Of a DNA stretch of 64,000 nucleotides, positions 24,835-34,103 are shown piece by piece. Position 1 is the stretch's first letter, and the number at the start of each line of letters is the position of its first letter. A program made the translations under genes and the position numbers. This stretch comes from Bradyrhizobium sp. JYMT SZCCT0180 (GTDB lineage Bacteria; Pseudomonadota; Alphaproteobacteria; Rhizobiales; Xanthobacteraceae): contig NZ_JAFCLZ010000015.1 of the NCBI RefSeq assembly GCF_018130165.1, forward strand, positions 155,986-219,985, in the 5' to 3' direction. The notes beneath the pieces were generated by a model. It searched no databases. It was not told the origin of the DNA and worked only from the letters and a program-made list of their open reading frames with translations.

Positions 24835-25446
24835 ATGTCATCGTCCGACAGGATCGCGCTGTTTATCGATGGCGCCAATCTCTACTCGACCTGCAGAGCG
24901 CTCGGTTTCGACGTCGATTACAAGCGTCTGCTCAAGGAATTCAAGAGCCGCGGTACGCTGCTGCGGGCATTCTATTTCACGACCATTATCGAGGATCAGG
25001 AATACACATCGGTCCGCCCCCTGATCGATTGGCTCGACTATAACGGCTACACCGTCGTCACCAAGCTCACCAAGGAGTTCATCGACCCCAGCGGCCGCCG
25101 CAAGGTGAAGGGCAGCATGAATATCGAGCTCGCCGTCCATGCGATGGAGCTTGCCGATCATGTCGACCGGATGTTCCTGTTCTCGGGCGACGGCGACTTC
25201 CGCTCGCTGCTCGAAGCGGTGCAGCGCCGCGGCGTCCACGCGACCGTCATCTCTACCATTGTCAGCCAGCCGCCGATGGTGGCGGATGACCTGCGGCGCC
25301 AGGCCGACGCCTTTGTCGATCTTGCCGAATTGAAGCCGGTGCTCGGGCGTGATCCGTCGGAGCGGCCGGCGCCACGTGAGATACGCCAGCAATCGTCGCA
25401 AATCCCGTCGCACGTGACGATCAATGGAAATGACCTCAGGTCATGA
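24835..25446 (+). CDS. NYN domain protein (LabA/DUF88 type)
   Basis: A 203-residue protein with a PIN-like NYN nuclease fold. Active-site acids are in IALFIDGANLYSTC (about 8-21), IELAVHAMELADHVDRMFLFSGDGDFRSLLEAVQ (about 97-130) and the C-terminal VADDLRRQADAFVDL. The family is linked to RNA cleavage, and cyanobacterial LabA affects clock output, but most bacterial members are uncharacterised. The start at 24835 has GGGGGCTGG upstream; a start six codons earlier is possible. Confidence 0.88.
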   Translation: MSSSDRIALFIDGANLYSTCRALGFDVDYKRLLKEFKSRGTLLRAFYFTTIIEDQEYTSVRPLIDWLDYNGYTVVTKLTKEFIDPSGRRKVKGSMNIELAVHAMELADHVDRMFLFSGDGDFRSLLEAVQRRGVHATVISTIVSQPPMVADDLRRQADAFVDLAELKPVLGRDPSERPAPREIRQQSSQIPSHVTINGNDLRS

Positions 25447-25802
25447 TGTCTCCGGGATGTCGTCCCGCTCATCCGTGCTGTGTTTGTTCCAACGACGAAT
25501 CCCCGCGCGCATAAGGGATTCGCGAACCGTCAAGAATTGACGGGATCGCGTCCCGATGCATCATTGTGCGATGTTCGGTTTCTTCAAAGGTTGCCGCCTG
25601 GCCCGCATGAGCAGCGGGCGCTTTTGCGTGGTGCGCGATCTCGGCCTCGTCAAGGGCGGCAAGGGCATGCGGCACCATGAGGTGGTGATCGCCTTCAGCG
25701 CCCGCGAGCTGCTGAAGTGGCTGCGCCAGCCGTCGGCGAAGCGGCTTGAGCCGGACGTGAGTTCGCGAGCCAGCGCCTTGCCGCGTGAACCAGAGGCGTT
25801 GG
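25447..25802. other. Gap with an unassigned open frame
   Basis: Between the NYN gene and the LysR gene stop. The plus strand is open from 25556 to 25825 with high third-position GC and pieces such as RMSSGRFCVVRDLGLVKGG and ELLKWLRQPSAKRLEPD, but no family was recognised and the frame runs into the LysR 3' end. The minus strand is also open. It may be a gene remnant; no call is made. Confidence 0.3.
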
Positions 25803-26660
25803 CTAACCTCGGACCACGCTCCTGAAGGCAGCCGAAAGCGCGGCAAGCGCATCGCGCGGCCGGCCGTCCTTGACCCTGGAGTGAAGCAAGACCGGCAAGC
25901 GTGGCAGATCGGGAAGCCCGAGCTTGGGGCCGACCTCAACGGCGCCGAATGGCAGCATGCGCGGCGCCAATGCCGCGACGCCGAGCCCGGCCATGACGGC
26001 GGCTGCGACCGCCGCAACGCCGCCGCCGACGAAAATTTCCGTCCAGGGCACGTTCGCCGCATCGAGCAGCCGCCCGGCCATCGCACGCACGCCGCAAGGC
26101 TCGGCCATCGTGGCCAGCGGCAAGGGCTCGCCCGCGCGGTGCTGCCAGCCAGGTGCTGCGAACCAGCCGAACTTTTCTTCGGCGAGAATTTCGCCGTCGC
26201 TCCGGCCTGCCTCAAAGCGGACGATCACCGTGTCGAGTTCCCGCCGGTCGAAGCTTTGCAGCAGGTCGGCCGATGATCCGATCCGGATTTCGATCAGCAG
26301 CTGCGGGTCCTGCGCGTTCATGCGCGCGATCAGCGCGGATAGCTCCGGTCCGGCAACATGATCACTGATGCCGATGGTGAGGCGCTGCCGGGCGCCGGCA
26401 AATACGGCGAGCGCGCGATCGTGCACCGCCAGCAGTTCGCGGGCGTGTTCGAGGAAGGTGGCACCGTGCGCCGAAAGCTGCACGTAGCGGGGCGTCCGCT
26501 CGATGAGCCGGCAGCCGAACCTCTCCTCGAGCCGCTTCAGCTTCAGGCTGACCGCGGCCTGCGTCGTCCGCATGGCCTCAGCCGCGCGCGTGAAGCTGCC
26601 AAGCTCGGCGATGCGGACGAAAGCCTTGACGGCATCGAGGTCGAGGGGGCGTTCGGTCAT
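25803..26660 (-). CDS. LysR-family transcriptional regulator
   Basis: A 285-residue LTTR. The N-terminal winged helix is clear: LDAVKAFVRIAELGSFTRAAEAMRTTQAAVSLKLKRLEERFG (about 8-49). The C-terminal part is a periplasmic-binding-like effector domain (about 90-280). It is divergent from the tautomerase gene across 111 bp, the usual arrangement for an LTTR and its target. The effector is unknown. Confidence 0.92.
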   Translation of the reverse strand: MTERPLDLDAVKAFVRIAELGSFTRAAEAMRTTQAAVSLKLKRLEERFGCRLIERTPRYVQLSAHGATFLEHARELLAVHDRALAVFAGARQRLTIGISDHVAGPELSALIARMNAQDPQLLIEIRIGSSADLLQSFDRRELDTVIVRFEAGRSDGEILAEEKFGWFAAPGWQHRAGEPLPLATMAEPCGVRAMAGRLLDAANVPWTEIFVGGGVAAVAAAVMAGLGVAALAPRMLPFGAVEVGPKLGLPDLPRLPVLLHSRVKDGRPRDALAALSAAFRSVVRG

Positions 26661-26771
26661 TTCCAGCCATTATAGCTGATATCCGTATCCATAGCATACC
26701 AAAATAGCCTGATGGCGCTTAGCGTTCGGGCCAGGACAAAATGAACCAGGACAAAATGGAAGGGATCAACT

Positions 26772-27146
26772 GTGCCGCTGCTTCACATCTCACTGCGCGC
26801 CGGAAAGCCGGCAGCCTACCGTCAGGCCATCTTCGACAGCCTTTATCGCGCGATGCGCGAAGCGTTGAACGTGCCCGAAGACGACCAGTTCATGACTATC
26901 ACGGAGCATGACGCAGCGAACTTCCGTTACGGCAATGCCTTTGGCGTCGTCCGGAGCGACGACCTCGTGTACATCCAGATCACCGTGTTCGACACCCGCA
27001 CCGCGGAACAGAAGAAGGCGCTGTTCCGGCGGATCGCGGCGTTGCTTGGCGAGCGCCCCGGCATACGGCCGGAGGACGTGTTCGTGAACGTGCTCGACGC
27101 GGCGAAAGAGAATTGGTCCGTCGGCCACGGGCTCGCGTTTGCGTGA
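26772..27146 (+). CDS. Tautomerase family protein
   Basis: A 124-residue protein of the tautomerase superfamily, which uses an N-terminal proline as acid/base after Met removal. The GTG start at 26772 is followed directly by a proline codon (MPLLHISLRAGK), which supports the start. Further family features are LYRAMREALNVPEDDQF and the double-length subunit. Substrates in this group are small enol or halo-acids; none can be chosen. Likely controlled by the divergent LysR protein. Confidence 0.85.
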   Translation: MPLLHISLRAGKPAAYRQAIFDSLYRAMREALNVPEDDQFMTITEHDAANFRYGNAFGVVRSDDLVYIQITVFDTRTAEQKKALFRRIAALLGERPGIRPEDVFVNVLDAAKENWSVGHGLAFA

Positions 27147-27269
27147 GCAGAGGATCGTTCAGCTCGGAACCGTCTCGTATCCAGACGGAACCCATTCGTA
27201 TGCAGATCTTTGATCGGCAGGGTCGGAAACATTACCGCGCCCGGCCGTTCTCTTTTGAAGGAGATTGCC

Positions 27270-27569
27270 ATGAGCACCTTCAGAGAGAAAGCAGAGGCGC
27301 AGACCGAGCAGGTGATTGGACAGATGCTCGGCGATGAGTTGCTGGTGAGAGAAGGCCAGTCGCGGTTGCGGAAAGCGGACAGTGAGGCTGAACCATCCGA
27401 GGATCGGGCCAAAGATCGCGCCAAGGATCGAGATGAGGATCGCGCCAAGGGTGCGGATCAGGGCATCGTCCGCGATGAACGCGGACAGGAACAGCCAAAG
27501 GACAAGGCGCGCGCCCAGCAGGTGAGCCGCGTGGACAAGGGCGGCGATCCGCCCGGCAAGAAGGCCTAG
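27270..27569 (+). CDS. CsbD-like stress protein, highly charged
   Basis: A 99-residue hydrophilic protein from ATG 27270, preceded by GAAGGAG. The first 40 residues (REKAEAQTEQVIGQMLGDELLVREGQSRL) match the CsbD pattern GK-x-EQ-x-x-G-x-x-x-GD-x-x-L-x-x-EG. The rest is low complexity with DRAKDRAKDRDEDRAK repeats and ends in Lys/Gly. CsbD proteins accumulate under general stress; their biochemical role is unclear. No EcfG site with correct spacing was found, although two GGAAC boxes lie upstream (27166 and 27187). Confidence 0.7.
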   Translation: MSTFREKAEAQTEQVIGQMLGDELLVREGQSRLRKADSEAEPSEDRAKDRAKDRDEDRAKGADQGIVRDERGQEQPKDKARAQQVSRVDKGGDPPGKKA

Positions 27570-27659
27570 GCGCTCGCTCGCCGACGAGGCGAGAGACGCG
27601 GTGTGAATGGCCGCTTACGCAATCCGGGCCGTGCATCGGACCGAATGCAGGATATCGAG

Positions 27660-28100
27660 ATGAAAACCAAGCTTGTTTCCGACGACCCCGGCGGGCGGAT
27701 CCACGTCGTCATTCTGGATTCCGGAGAAGAGGCGTTCACAGCGCTGACGCGGTTTGCGAACGAGACGAAAATTGAAGCGGCGTCCGTGACGGCGATCGGG
27801 GCGTTCGAGAAGGCCACCGTCGGCTGGTTCGATTTCACCTCGAAGACCTACAAGAAGATCGAAGTGGCCGAGCAATGCGAAGTGTTGAGCGCGATGGGCG
27901 ACGTTGCCGTTGGGGACGACGGCAAAGCCAGCCTTCATATTCATATCGTGCTTGGATTGTCCGACGGTTCGACGCGGGGCGGGCACTTGATCGCGGGCAC
28001 CGTCAGGCCGACACTCGAGATCGTCCTGACCGAAGTCCCGACCCGGCTGCGGCGCAAGAAGCGGGCCGACCTCGGCATTGCCCTCATCGATATCGGCTGA
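27660..28100 (+). CDS. PPC/DUF296 domain protein (PD1-like)
   Basis: A 146-residue single-domain protein. PPC features are ALTRFANETKIEAASVTAIGAFEKATVGWFD (about 22-52), SAMGDVAV and the metal-binding LHIHIVLGLSDGSTRGGHLI (about 87-106), with two conserved His and a further GGH. Bacterial PPC proteins are trimeric; eukaryotic ones are fused to AT-hook domains. Function is not established. Upstream ATGs at 27603 and 27645 would only add residues outside the domain. Confidence 0.85.
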   Translation: MKTKLVSDDPGGRIHVVILDSGEEAFTALTRFANETKIEAASVTAIGAFEKATVGWFDFTSKTYKKIEVAEQCEVLSAMGDVAVGDDGKASLHIHIVLGLSDGSTRGGHLIAGTVRPTLEIVLTEVPTRLRRKKRADLGIALIDIG

Positions 28101-28227
28101 TCGGCGCTTCGGTGGTATCTCGCAAGCCGTCGCAAATGTTTGCCGCCGGACCCGGGCCGTAAGCAAACGTTTAGCCGAAGGCTATAAAATACCGGTGACC
28201 ACGTCCTGTGTTAACCACCGGTTAATC

Positions 28228-28752
28228 ATGCGCCTCCTGCCGATGAGCTCCGACAAGTCTTGGCGTTCGATCAAGGCGCAATGGAAGAAGGACGCTGAAA
28301 GCGTCGGCGAAGACTTTTCCACGTTTTCGAACGGAAGCTACGCGGCGTTCGACGCCCTGACCAAGGACGGCGACAACCCGACGCTGTATTGCCTTTCGGA
28401 CGGAGAGAAGATTCACGCGGCCTGCCAGGTCAGCCGCCTGATGATGAGCAAATTCCCGACCCCGATCCTGCGCGCGCGCTTTGTCGTGGTCTCGCCGCTC
28501 TATGAGCTCGGGGTCGCTACATCAGGCCAATACGCGCAGACCATGGTCGCCCTGTTCTCCGGGATCGTATGGTTGTCGCGCGACACGCTGTCGGCGGGGC
28601 ATGTCCGGTTCTTCCTCAAGAGCCCCGGCGACGCACAGTTCTTCGCGGCGCTGCAGGTCGTGACGGAGCTTTCGCCTTTCTCGGCATTCGCGATCGACGG
28701 GGCCTTGATCGAGTGCAGCTTGAAAGAGGCGGAAGTTCCGGAAATGGCCTGA
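28228..28752 (+). CDS. Hypothetical protein
   Basis: A 174-residue soluble protein beginning MRLLPMSSDKSWRSIKAQWK; ATG 28243 (MSSDKSW) is an alternative start. No ribosome site is clear for either. The sequence has a charged N-terminal helix, FPTPILRARFVVVSPLYELG and GHVRFFLKSPGDAQFFAALQVV in the middle, and ends EAEVPEMA. No family was recognised. It lies 93 bp before the GGDEF-EAL gene on the same strand. Confidence 0.6.
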   Translation: MRLLPMSSDKSWRSIKAQWKKDAESVGEDFSTFSNGSYAAFDALTKDGDNPTLYCLSDGEKIHAACQVSRLMMSKFPTPILRARFVVVSPLYELGVATSGQYAQTMVALFSGIVWLSRDTLSAGHVRFFLKSPGDAQFFAALQVVTELSPFSAFAIDGALIECSLKEAEVPEMA

Positions 28753-28845
28753 TCCGGGCGAGCGCTTTAACCCCGCAATAACTGATTTTGCTAACGCCCT
28801 CTTGGGTTGTCTTCCCGTACAAAAGCGACCGTGGGGGCGGGCAAA

Positions 28846-31566
28846 ATGCCGGGTAGTGCATCGGATAGCGTCATCGCGGGGAGCCTGCGGCGGTCAATCG
28901 CCGGCGTGCTGCCCCGGATGCGCCTCGGCGTGGTGCAGTGGCTCATTCTGTGCGCCGCGGCGATGGTGATCGCGATCATGGTCGGCACCGGCTATTTCGC
29001 GCTGCAATTCCGCGAGCGCGCGCTGGATGTCGCCGAGCGCGAACTCAACAACACCGCGCTGCTGCTGTCGCGCCATTTCGACCAGCAGCTCCGCGATCTC
29101 CAGCACGTGCACGACGACGTCCTGAACTATGTCCGGGCGGACGGGGTCAACACACCAGACGAATTCGAGAAGAAAATGTCGACCTTGAGCGCGCATGAGA
29201 TGGTGCGCGCCAGGCTGGCGACGTTGCCGCATGTCGGCGCGCTCAATGTGTTCAATGCCAAGGGCTGGCTGATTAATACCTCCCATATGTGGCCGGTGGG
29301 GGACGTCAACATTTCCGACCGGCGCTATTTCCAGGAATTCACGTCGGGAAAGCCGACGCCCGACGTGATCGTCGAACCGGTCGTCAGCAAGGTCACCAAA
29401 GTCTGGACCACGGTGTTCGCGCGCAGGATCGTCGGCCGCAATGGTGAGATCATCGGCTTTGCCAGCCGCGGCGTCGAGCCGTCGCATTTCGAGGATTTTG
29501 TCGGCTCGCTGGCGCTGGACGGCGATACCGCGATTTCGATGATCCACCGCGACGGCACCATCATCGCCCGCTATCCGAAAGACGCCAAGATGCTCGGCGT
29601 GAACGTCGCCAAGTCGCCGTCGTTTCAGCGGGCGCTCGCCCTGAACGGCAACATCTCGGGACGCTTCACCAGTTCGTCGCAGAATGAGGACAAGGTCGGT
29701 GCGGTCCGCTCGCTGATGCATTTTCCGATCCTGATCGTTGCGACCACCAAGACGGAAACCGCGCTGGCCGACTGGCGGGCGCAGACCAAACTGCAGTTTT
29801 GCGCGGCGGCGCTCGCGATCATCGTCGTTGTCGTCATGATCTTCCTGATCGTGCGCCAGTTGCGCAGCCAGCATGCGGCAGCCCAGCACAAGCTGTCGGA
29901 AAAGACCCAGCATCTGGACGCCGCCATCAACAACATGACTCAGGGCCTGCTGCTGTTCGATTCCTCGGCCCGCCTCGTCGTCTGCAACCAGCAATATATC
30001 GACATGTTCGGCGTATCGCCCGACATCGTCAAACCGGGTTGCCATCTGCGCGACATCATCCTGCATCGCCAGGAGCAGGGCACCTTCGCCGGCGACGTCG
30101 ACGCCTATTGCGCGAGATTTCTCAACCCCACGGACGACGGCGTTCGGATCGTCGAGACGACGACACCTGACGGGCGCACGATCCAGCTGATCTACCAGCG
30201 CTCGCCCGACGGCGGCTGGGCGACGACGCTGGAGGACGTAACCGAGAGGCGGCGCGTCCAGGCGAGGATCCAGCATCTCGCCCATTACGACGCGCTGACC
30301 AATCTGCCGAACCGTACGCTGTTCCAGCGCCATGCCGAGGGACTGCTGCTCGAATCCGAAACTACGCAATTCGCGATCCTCTACATCGATATCGACGAGT
30401 TCAAGCGCATCAACGATTCGCTCGGGCATCTGATCGGCGACGAATTTCTCAAGGGCGTCGCGGATCGCCTGCGCCAGTCGGTCGGGCCCGAAGACTTCGT
30501 CGCCCGTCTCGGCGGCGATGAGTTCGCCGTCGTGCAGCGTCACGTCACGTGTGATAATGACGTCAGCATTCTGGTCGCGCGGATCTACGATCGGATGCGC
30601 ACGCCGTTCGATTGCAACGGCCATCGCCTCTCCAGCGACGCCAGCATCGGCGTCGCAGTCGCGCCGCGCCACGGCTCCGATCTGTTCGCGCTGCTGAAGA
30701 GCGCTGACCTGGCGATGTATGCGGCGAAGGCGGCGGGCCGCCGGACCTATCGCTTCTTCGAACCGACCATGGAAAAGCAGGCCAACCATCGCCGCGAGCT
30801 CGAGAGCGATATGCGCGCGGCGCTGGTCGAAGGCGGATTCGAACTGCACTACCAGCCGCTGGTCGATTTGCGCAACGACGAGGTAAGGGGGTGCGAGGCG
30901 CTGTTGCGCTGGCGGCATCCGCTGCGCGGGATGGTTTCACCCGCCGATTTCATTCCGGTGGCCGAGGAGACCGGCCTGATCGAGGAGATCGGACAGTGGG
31001 TGCTGCGGACCGCCTGCGCCGAAGCGACCACCTGGCCGGCGCATGTGCGCGTCGCCGTCAACGTCTCGCCGATCCAGTTCCGTTCACAGTCGCTGTCGCT
31101 GAAGGTCGCCGCGGCACTCGCCGACACCGGGCTCGATCCACGCCGGCTGGAGCTTGAGATCACCGAGGCGGTCTTGATCGCGGACGATGACGCCGCGCTT
31201 GTTGCGCTGAATCAATTGCGCGCGCTCGGGGTTCACATCGCGCTCGACGATTTCGGAACCGGCTATTCCTCGCTGCAATATCTGCAGCGCTTCCCGTTCG
31301 ACAAGATCAAGATCGACCGCAGCTTCGTCAAGGAAGTCACCTGCAATTCGAGCTCGGCCTCCATCATCAAGGCGGTGGTGAGCATCGCGGCCGACCGCAA
31401 CATGATCACGACGGCCGAAGGCGTCGAGACCTTGCAGCAGCGCGAAACCGTGCAGAATCTCGGCTGCAACCAGATGCAGGGATATCTGTTCAGCGCGGCG
31501 CGGCCGGCGCATGAAATCCGCGCGCTGCTGGCCGCGTGCCCGGCCGCGGTCGAGGATGCGGCGTAA
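28846..31566 (+). CDS. GGDEF-EAL protein with dCache and PAS domains
   Basis: A 906-residue membrane protein for cyclic di-GMP turnover. TM1 (about 26-48), a periplasmic double-Cache domain (about 55-295), TM2 (about 318-340), PAS (about 360-460; INNMTQGLLLFDSSARLVVC), GGDEF (about 475-640, intact GGDEF in VARLGGDEFAVVQ) and EAL (about 660-895, with CEALLRWRHP and DDFGTGYSSLQYLQRFPFDKIKID). Both catalytic signatures are complete. The product-inhibition RxxD site is not conserved: the residues are GPED. ATG 28846 is chosen over TTG 28807 because of the GGGGGCGGG site. Confidence 0.92.
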   Translation: MPGSASDSVIAGSLRRSIAGVLPRMRLGVVQWLILCAAAMVIAIMVGTGYFALQFRERALDVAERELNNTALLLSRHFDQQLRDLQHVHDDVLNYVRADGVNTPDEFEKKMSTLSAHEMVRARLATLPHVGALNVFNAKGWLINTSHMWPVGDVNISDRRYFQEFTSGKPTPDVIVEPVVSKVTKVWTTVFARRIVGRNGEIIGFASRGVEPSHFEDFVGSLALDGDTAISMIHRDGTIIARYPKDAKMLGVNVAKSPSFQRALALNGNISGRFTSSSQNEDKVGAVRSLMHFPILIVATTKTETALADWRAQTKLQFCAAALAIIVVVVMIFLIVRQLRSQHAAAQHKLSEKTQHLDAAINNMTQGLLLFDSSARLVVCNQQYIDMFGVSPDIVKPGCHLRDIILHRQEQGTFAGDVDAYCARFLNPTDDGVRIVETTTPDGRTIQLIYQRSPDGGWATTLEDVTERRRVQARIQHLAHYDALTNLPNRTLFQRHAEGLLLESETTQFAILYIDIDEFKRINDSLGHLIGDEFLKGVADRLRQSVGPEDFVARLGGDEFAVVQRHVTCDNDVSILVARIYDRMRTPFDCNGHRLSSDASIGVAVAPRHGSDLFALLKSADLAMYAAKAAGRRTYRFFEPTMEKQANHRRELESDMRAALVEGGFELHYQPLVDLRNDEVRGCEALLRWRHPLRGMVSPADFIPVAEETGLIEEIGQWVLRTACAEATTWPAHVRVAVNVSPIQFRSQSLSLKVAAALADTGLDPRRLELEITEAVLIADDDAALVALNQLRALGVHIALDDFGTGYSSLQYLQRFPFDKIKIDRSFVKEVTCNSSSASIIKAVVSIAADRNMITTAEGVETLQQRETVQNLGCNQMQGYLFSAARPAHEIRALLAACPAAVEDAA

Positions 31567-31582
31567 CGGCTGCCGATAACAG

Positions 31583-34036
31583 CTAAAGCCGCGCGTCTGA
31601 AATCGCCTTCCGCAGGATGCGCGACAGCGACTCGACCGAATAGGGTTTCTGGATCAGCTCGAAGCCGCGATGGGCGTTTTCCGCCAGTACGTTGCTGTAA
31701 CCGCTGGTCAGCACCACGGGCAGGCCCGGATAACGTTCGCGAATGACGCCGGCGAGCTCGACCCCGTTCATGCCGGGCATGATGACGTCGGAGAATACCA
31801 GGTCGGCGGCAAACTCGTCCTCGGCCAGGATCGCCAGCGCGGTGTCGGCATTGTCGGCGCGGCGCACCATGTAGCCGAGGTCCTCCAGCAGCTCGGTGGA
31901 GAACTGTCCGACGTCGTCATTGTCCTCGACCACGAGAACGCGGTAGCCGCGTCCGCGCGGGCCGGGCTCCTGGCCCGCAGCCGCGGCTTCCGCCGCCTGC
32001 GTCGGCATCGCGGCCTGCGGCAGGTAGATGGTGAAGGTCGCGCCCTGTCCGGGCTCGCTGATAACCGCGATATCGCCGCCGGATTGCTTGGCAAAGCCGA
32101 AGGCCTGGCTGAGGCCGAGCCCGGTTCCCTTGCCGACTTCCTTGGTGGTGAAGAACGGTTCGAAGATCGCCTCGATGTGCTCGGGGGTGATGCCGAGGCC
32201 GGTGTCGGTCATGGCGATGGCGACGAAGTCGCCGCTGCGCGTGCTCTGGGCACGCAGGGCAGGGATGGTATGAGCCTTCCTGACGCTGATGGCGAGCCGG
32301 CCTTCGCCCTCCATGGCGTCGCGCGCGTTGACCGCGAGATTGATCAGCGCGGTCTCGAACTGCGCGATATCGGCAATCGCAAAGCAGTCGGGCGCTGATA
32401 TATCGACCTCGATCCTGATCCTGGAGCCGACAAGCGGACGAACCAGCTGGGCGACGGCTTCGACCTGGGAGCCGACATCGAACACCTGGGGCTTGAGCGG
32501 CTGGCGGCGGGCAAACGCCAGCAATTGCGCGGTCAGTTTCGAGGCGCGTTCCACGGTATCGGAAATCGCATCGATGTAACGGCGGCGCCGCTCATCCGGC
32601 AGGTCGCGGCGACGCAGGAAATCGGTGGCGGAGCGGATGATGGTCAGGAGATTGTTGAAATCGTGCGCGACGCCGCCGGTCAACTGGCCGACCGCTTCCA
32701 TTTTCTGCGACTGCCGCAGCGCTTCCTCGCCCTTGCGGCGCTCGGTGATATCGATGGCTTCGGGAACCGCACCGATGACCGCGCCGTGCTGGTCGCGCAA
32801 GGGGCGCATCGCGAAGTCGAAATAGCGCTCGCCGATGGGCAGATGCAGCCGCATCTCGGTCTTCACCTCATCGCCCCTCATGACCGCGACGAAGGCATTG
32901 CGGACGGCGTCAGGCATGCCCTCGGTGGTGCCAAACCACGGCGTTTCCCAGAACGGCTTGCCGATCACGTCGGCGGCTTCGGCGCGAATGCCGTCCAGCG
33001 CGGTCTTGTTGGCGTAGAGCACATCGCCATGTGGATTGAGCAGCGCCTGGTACTGATGGCTGGTCTCGAAAATCGCGCGCATCTGGGCTTCGTTGGATTC
33101 CAGTTGCGCCGTCCGCTCGGTAATCCGCAGTTCCAGGGTTTCGTTCAGCCTCCGCAGATCGCTTTCGGCCTGCTTGGCGGCAGTGATGTCGTGGGCGACG
33201 CCGATGAAGCCGATGTGATTTCCGGTCGGGTCCCAGCGCGGCTGGGATTCCGACCTCAGCCAGCGCCATTCGCCGTCTGCGCGCTTGTAGCGGGCCTCCA
33301 GCACGAACGGCTTCAGGGAGGCCTCGCCGGCGACCGATTCCTGCAGGATGCGCGGCAGATCGTCCGGATGCAGCACCTTGCGCCAGTCGAACCCGATCGC
33401 CTGCTCGAACGGCAACCCGAGGAAATCGACATAGGCCTGGTTGGCGAAAGAGCGCGTGCGGTCGAGCTTGGTGACCCAGATCGGGACGGGGGCGCTGTCG
33501 GCGATCAGGCGGAAGCGCTCCTCGCTTTCGCGCAGCGTTTCCTGGGCCAGCATCTGGCCTGACACGTCGAGATCGGCGCCGACCAGGCGCAGCGCGCGAC
33601 CGTCGCGGCCGCGCTCGATCTTGGCAACGACGCGGATCCATCTGATGTCGCCGTCATTCGGCCGGATGATACGGTATTCGGCCGTATAGTCCTCGCTCTC
33701 GCTCCGCAGCACGCCGAACAGATGCTTGACCGTCCGCTCGCGATCTTCGGGATGGATTCGACTGACCCAGTCCGAATAGGCCTCGCTGGCCGCCTCAGGC
33801 GGCAGCCCGTGAACGAGCAGATATTCCGGGGAGCGGCGGTTCTTGACGCCGTCGCGAAAATCGATTTCCAGCCCGCCGACACCGGCTATTCGCTGGATCC
33901 GCGCCAGCTCCGCCTCGCGTTCTTGCAGCGCACGATGAGCCCGGTCGCGCTCGTGCGCGATTTCTTCGAGATGTTGACGCAGCCTTTCCGCAGCGGCTGC
34001 TTCGGGAAGTGGGTTGGAATGATCAGGAGGAGTCAT
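31583..34036 (-). CDS. Multi-PAS hybrid histidine kinase with receiver
   Basis: A soluble 817-residue kinase. Coiled N-terminus (about 10-45), three PAS/PAC domains (about 50-165, 170-290, 310-425), HisKA with H458 in GQLTGGVAHDFNNLLTIIRS, HATPase with TDTGLGI, FEPFFTTKEVGKGTGLGLS, and a C-terminal receiver with D750 in VFSDVIMPGMNG. This FNNLL-type architecture is common in rhizobia. ATG 34036 starts the charged coil; 34081 would add 15 residues. It converges on the GGDEF-EAL gene with 16 bp between stops. There are no membrane helices. Confidence 0.92.
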   Translation of the reverse strand: MTPPDHSNPLPEAAAAERLRQHLEEIAHERDRAHRALQEREAELARIQRIAGVGGLEIDFRDGVKNRRSPEYLLVHGLPPEAASEAYSDWVSRIHPEDRERTVKHLFGVLRSESEDYTAEYRIIRPNDGDIRWIRVVAKIERGRDGRALRLVGADLDVSGQMLAQETLRESEERFRLIADSAPVPIWVTKLDRTRSFANQAYVDFLGLPFEQAIGFDWRKVLHPDDLPRILQESVAGEASLKPFVLEARYKRADGEWRWLRSESQPRWDPTGNHIGFIGVAHDITAAKQAESDLRRLNETLELRITERTAQLESNEAQMRAIFETSHQYQALLNPHGDVLYANKTALDGIRAEAADVIGKPFWETPWFGTTEGMPDAVRNAFVAVMRGDEVKTEMRLHLPIGERYFDFAMRPLRDQHGAVIGAVPEAIDITERRKGEEALRQSQKMEAVGQLTGGVAHDFNNLLTIIRSATDFLRRRDLPDERRRRYIDAISDTVERASKLTAQLLAFARRQPLKPQVFDVGSQVEAVAQLVRPLVGSRIRIEVDISAPDCFAIADIAQFETALINLAVNARDAMEGEGRLAISVRKAHTIPALRAQSTRSGDFVAIAMTDTGLGITPEHIEAIFEPFFTTKEVGKGTGLGLSQAFGFAKQSGGDIAVISEPGQGATFTIYLPQAAMPTQAAEAAAAGQEPGPRGRGYRVLVVEDNDDVGQFSTELLEDLGYMVRRADNADTALAILAEDEFAADLVFSDVIMPGMNGVELAGVIRERYPGLPVVLTSGYSNVLAENAHRGFELIQKPYSVESLSRILRKAISDARL

Positions 34037-34103
34037 ACGCGCCCGCAAGCCTCTTGCGGCACTCTCACACAAGAGGCGCAACGTTTGCCAGCATCATTTG
34101 CTT

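Noticed and set aside
27166..27210. Two GGAAC boxes before the CsbD-like gene as an EcfG promoter
   Set aside because: Neither has GTT at a 16-17 base spacing, so the -10 element is missing.
28894..30918. Long open frame on the minus strand opposite the GGDEF-EAL gene (674 codons)
   Set aside because: It is Arg/His/Asp-rich without any recognisable domain and mirrors the codon bias of the plus-strand gene, which has complete domains.
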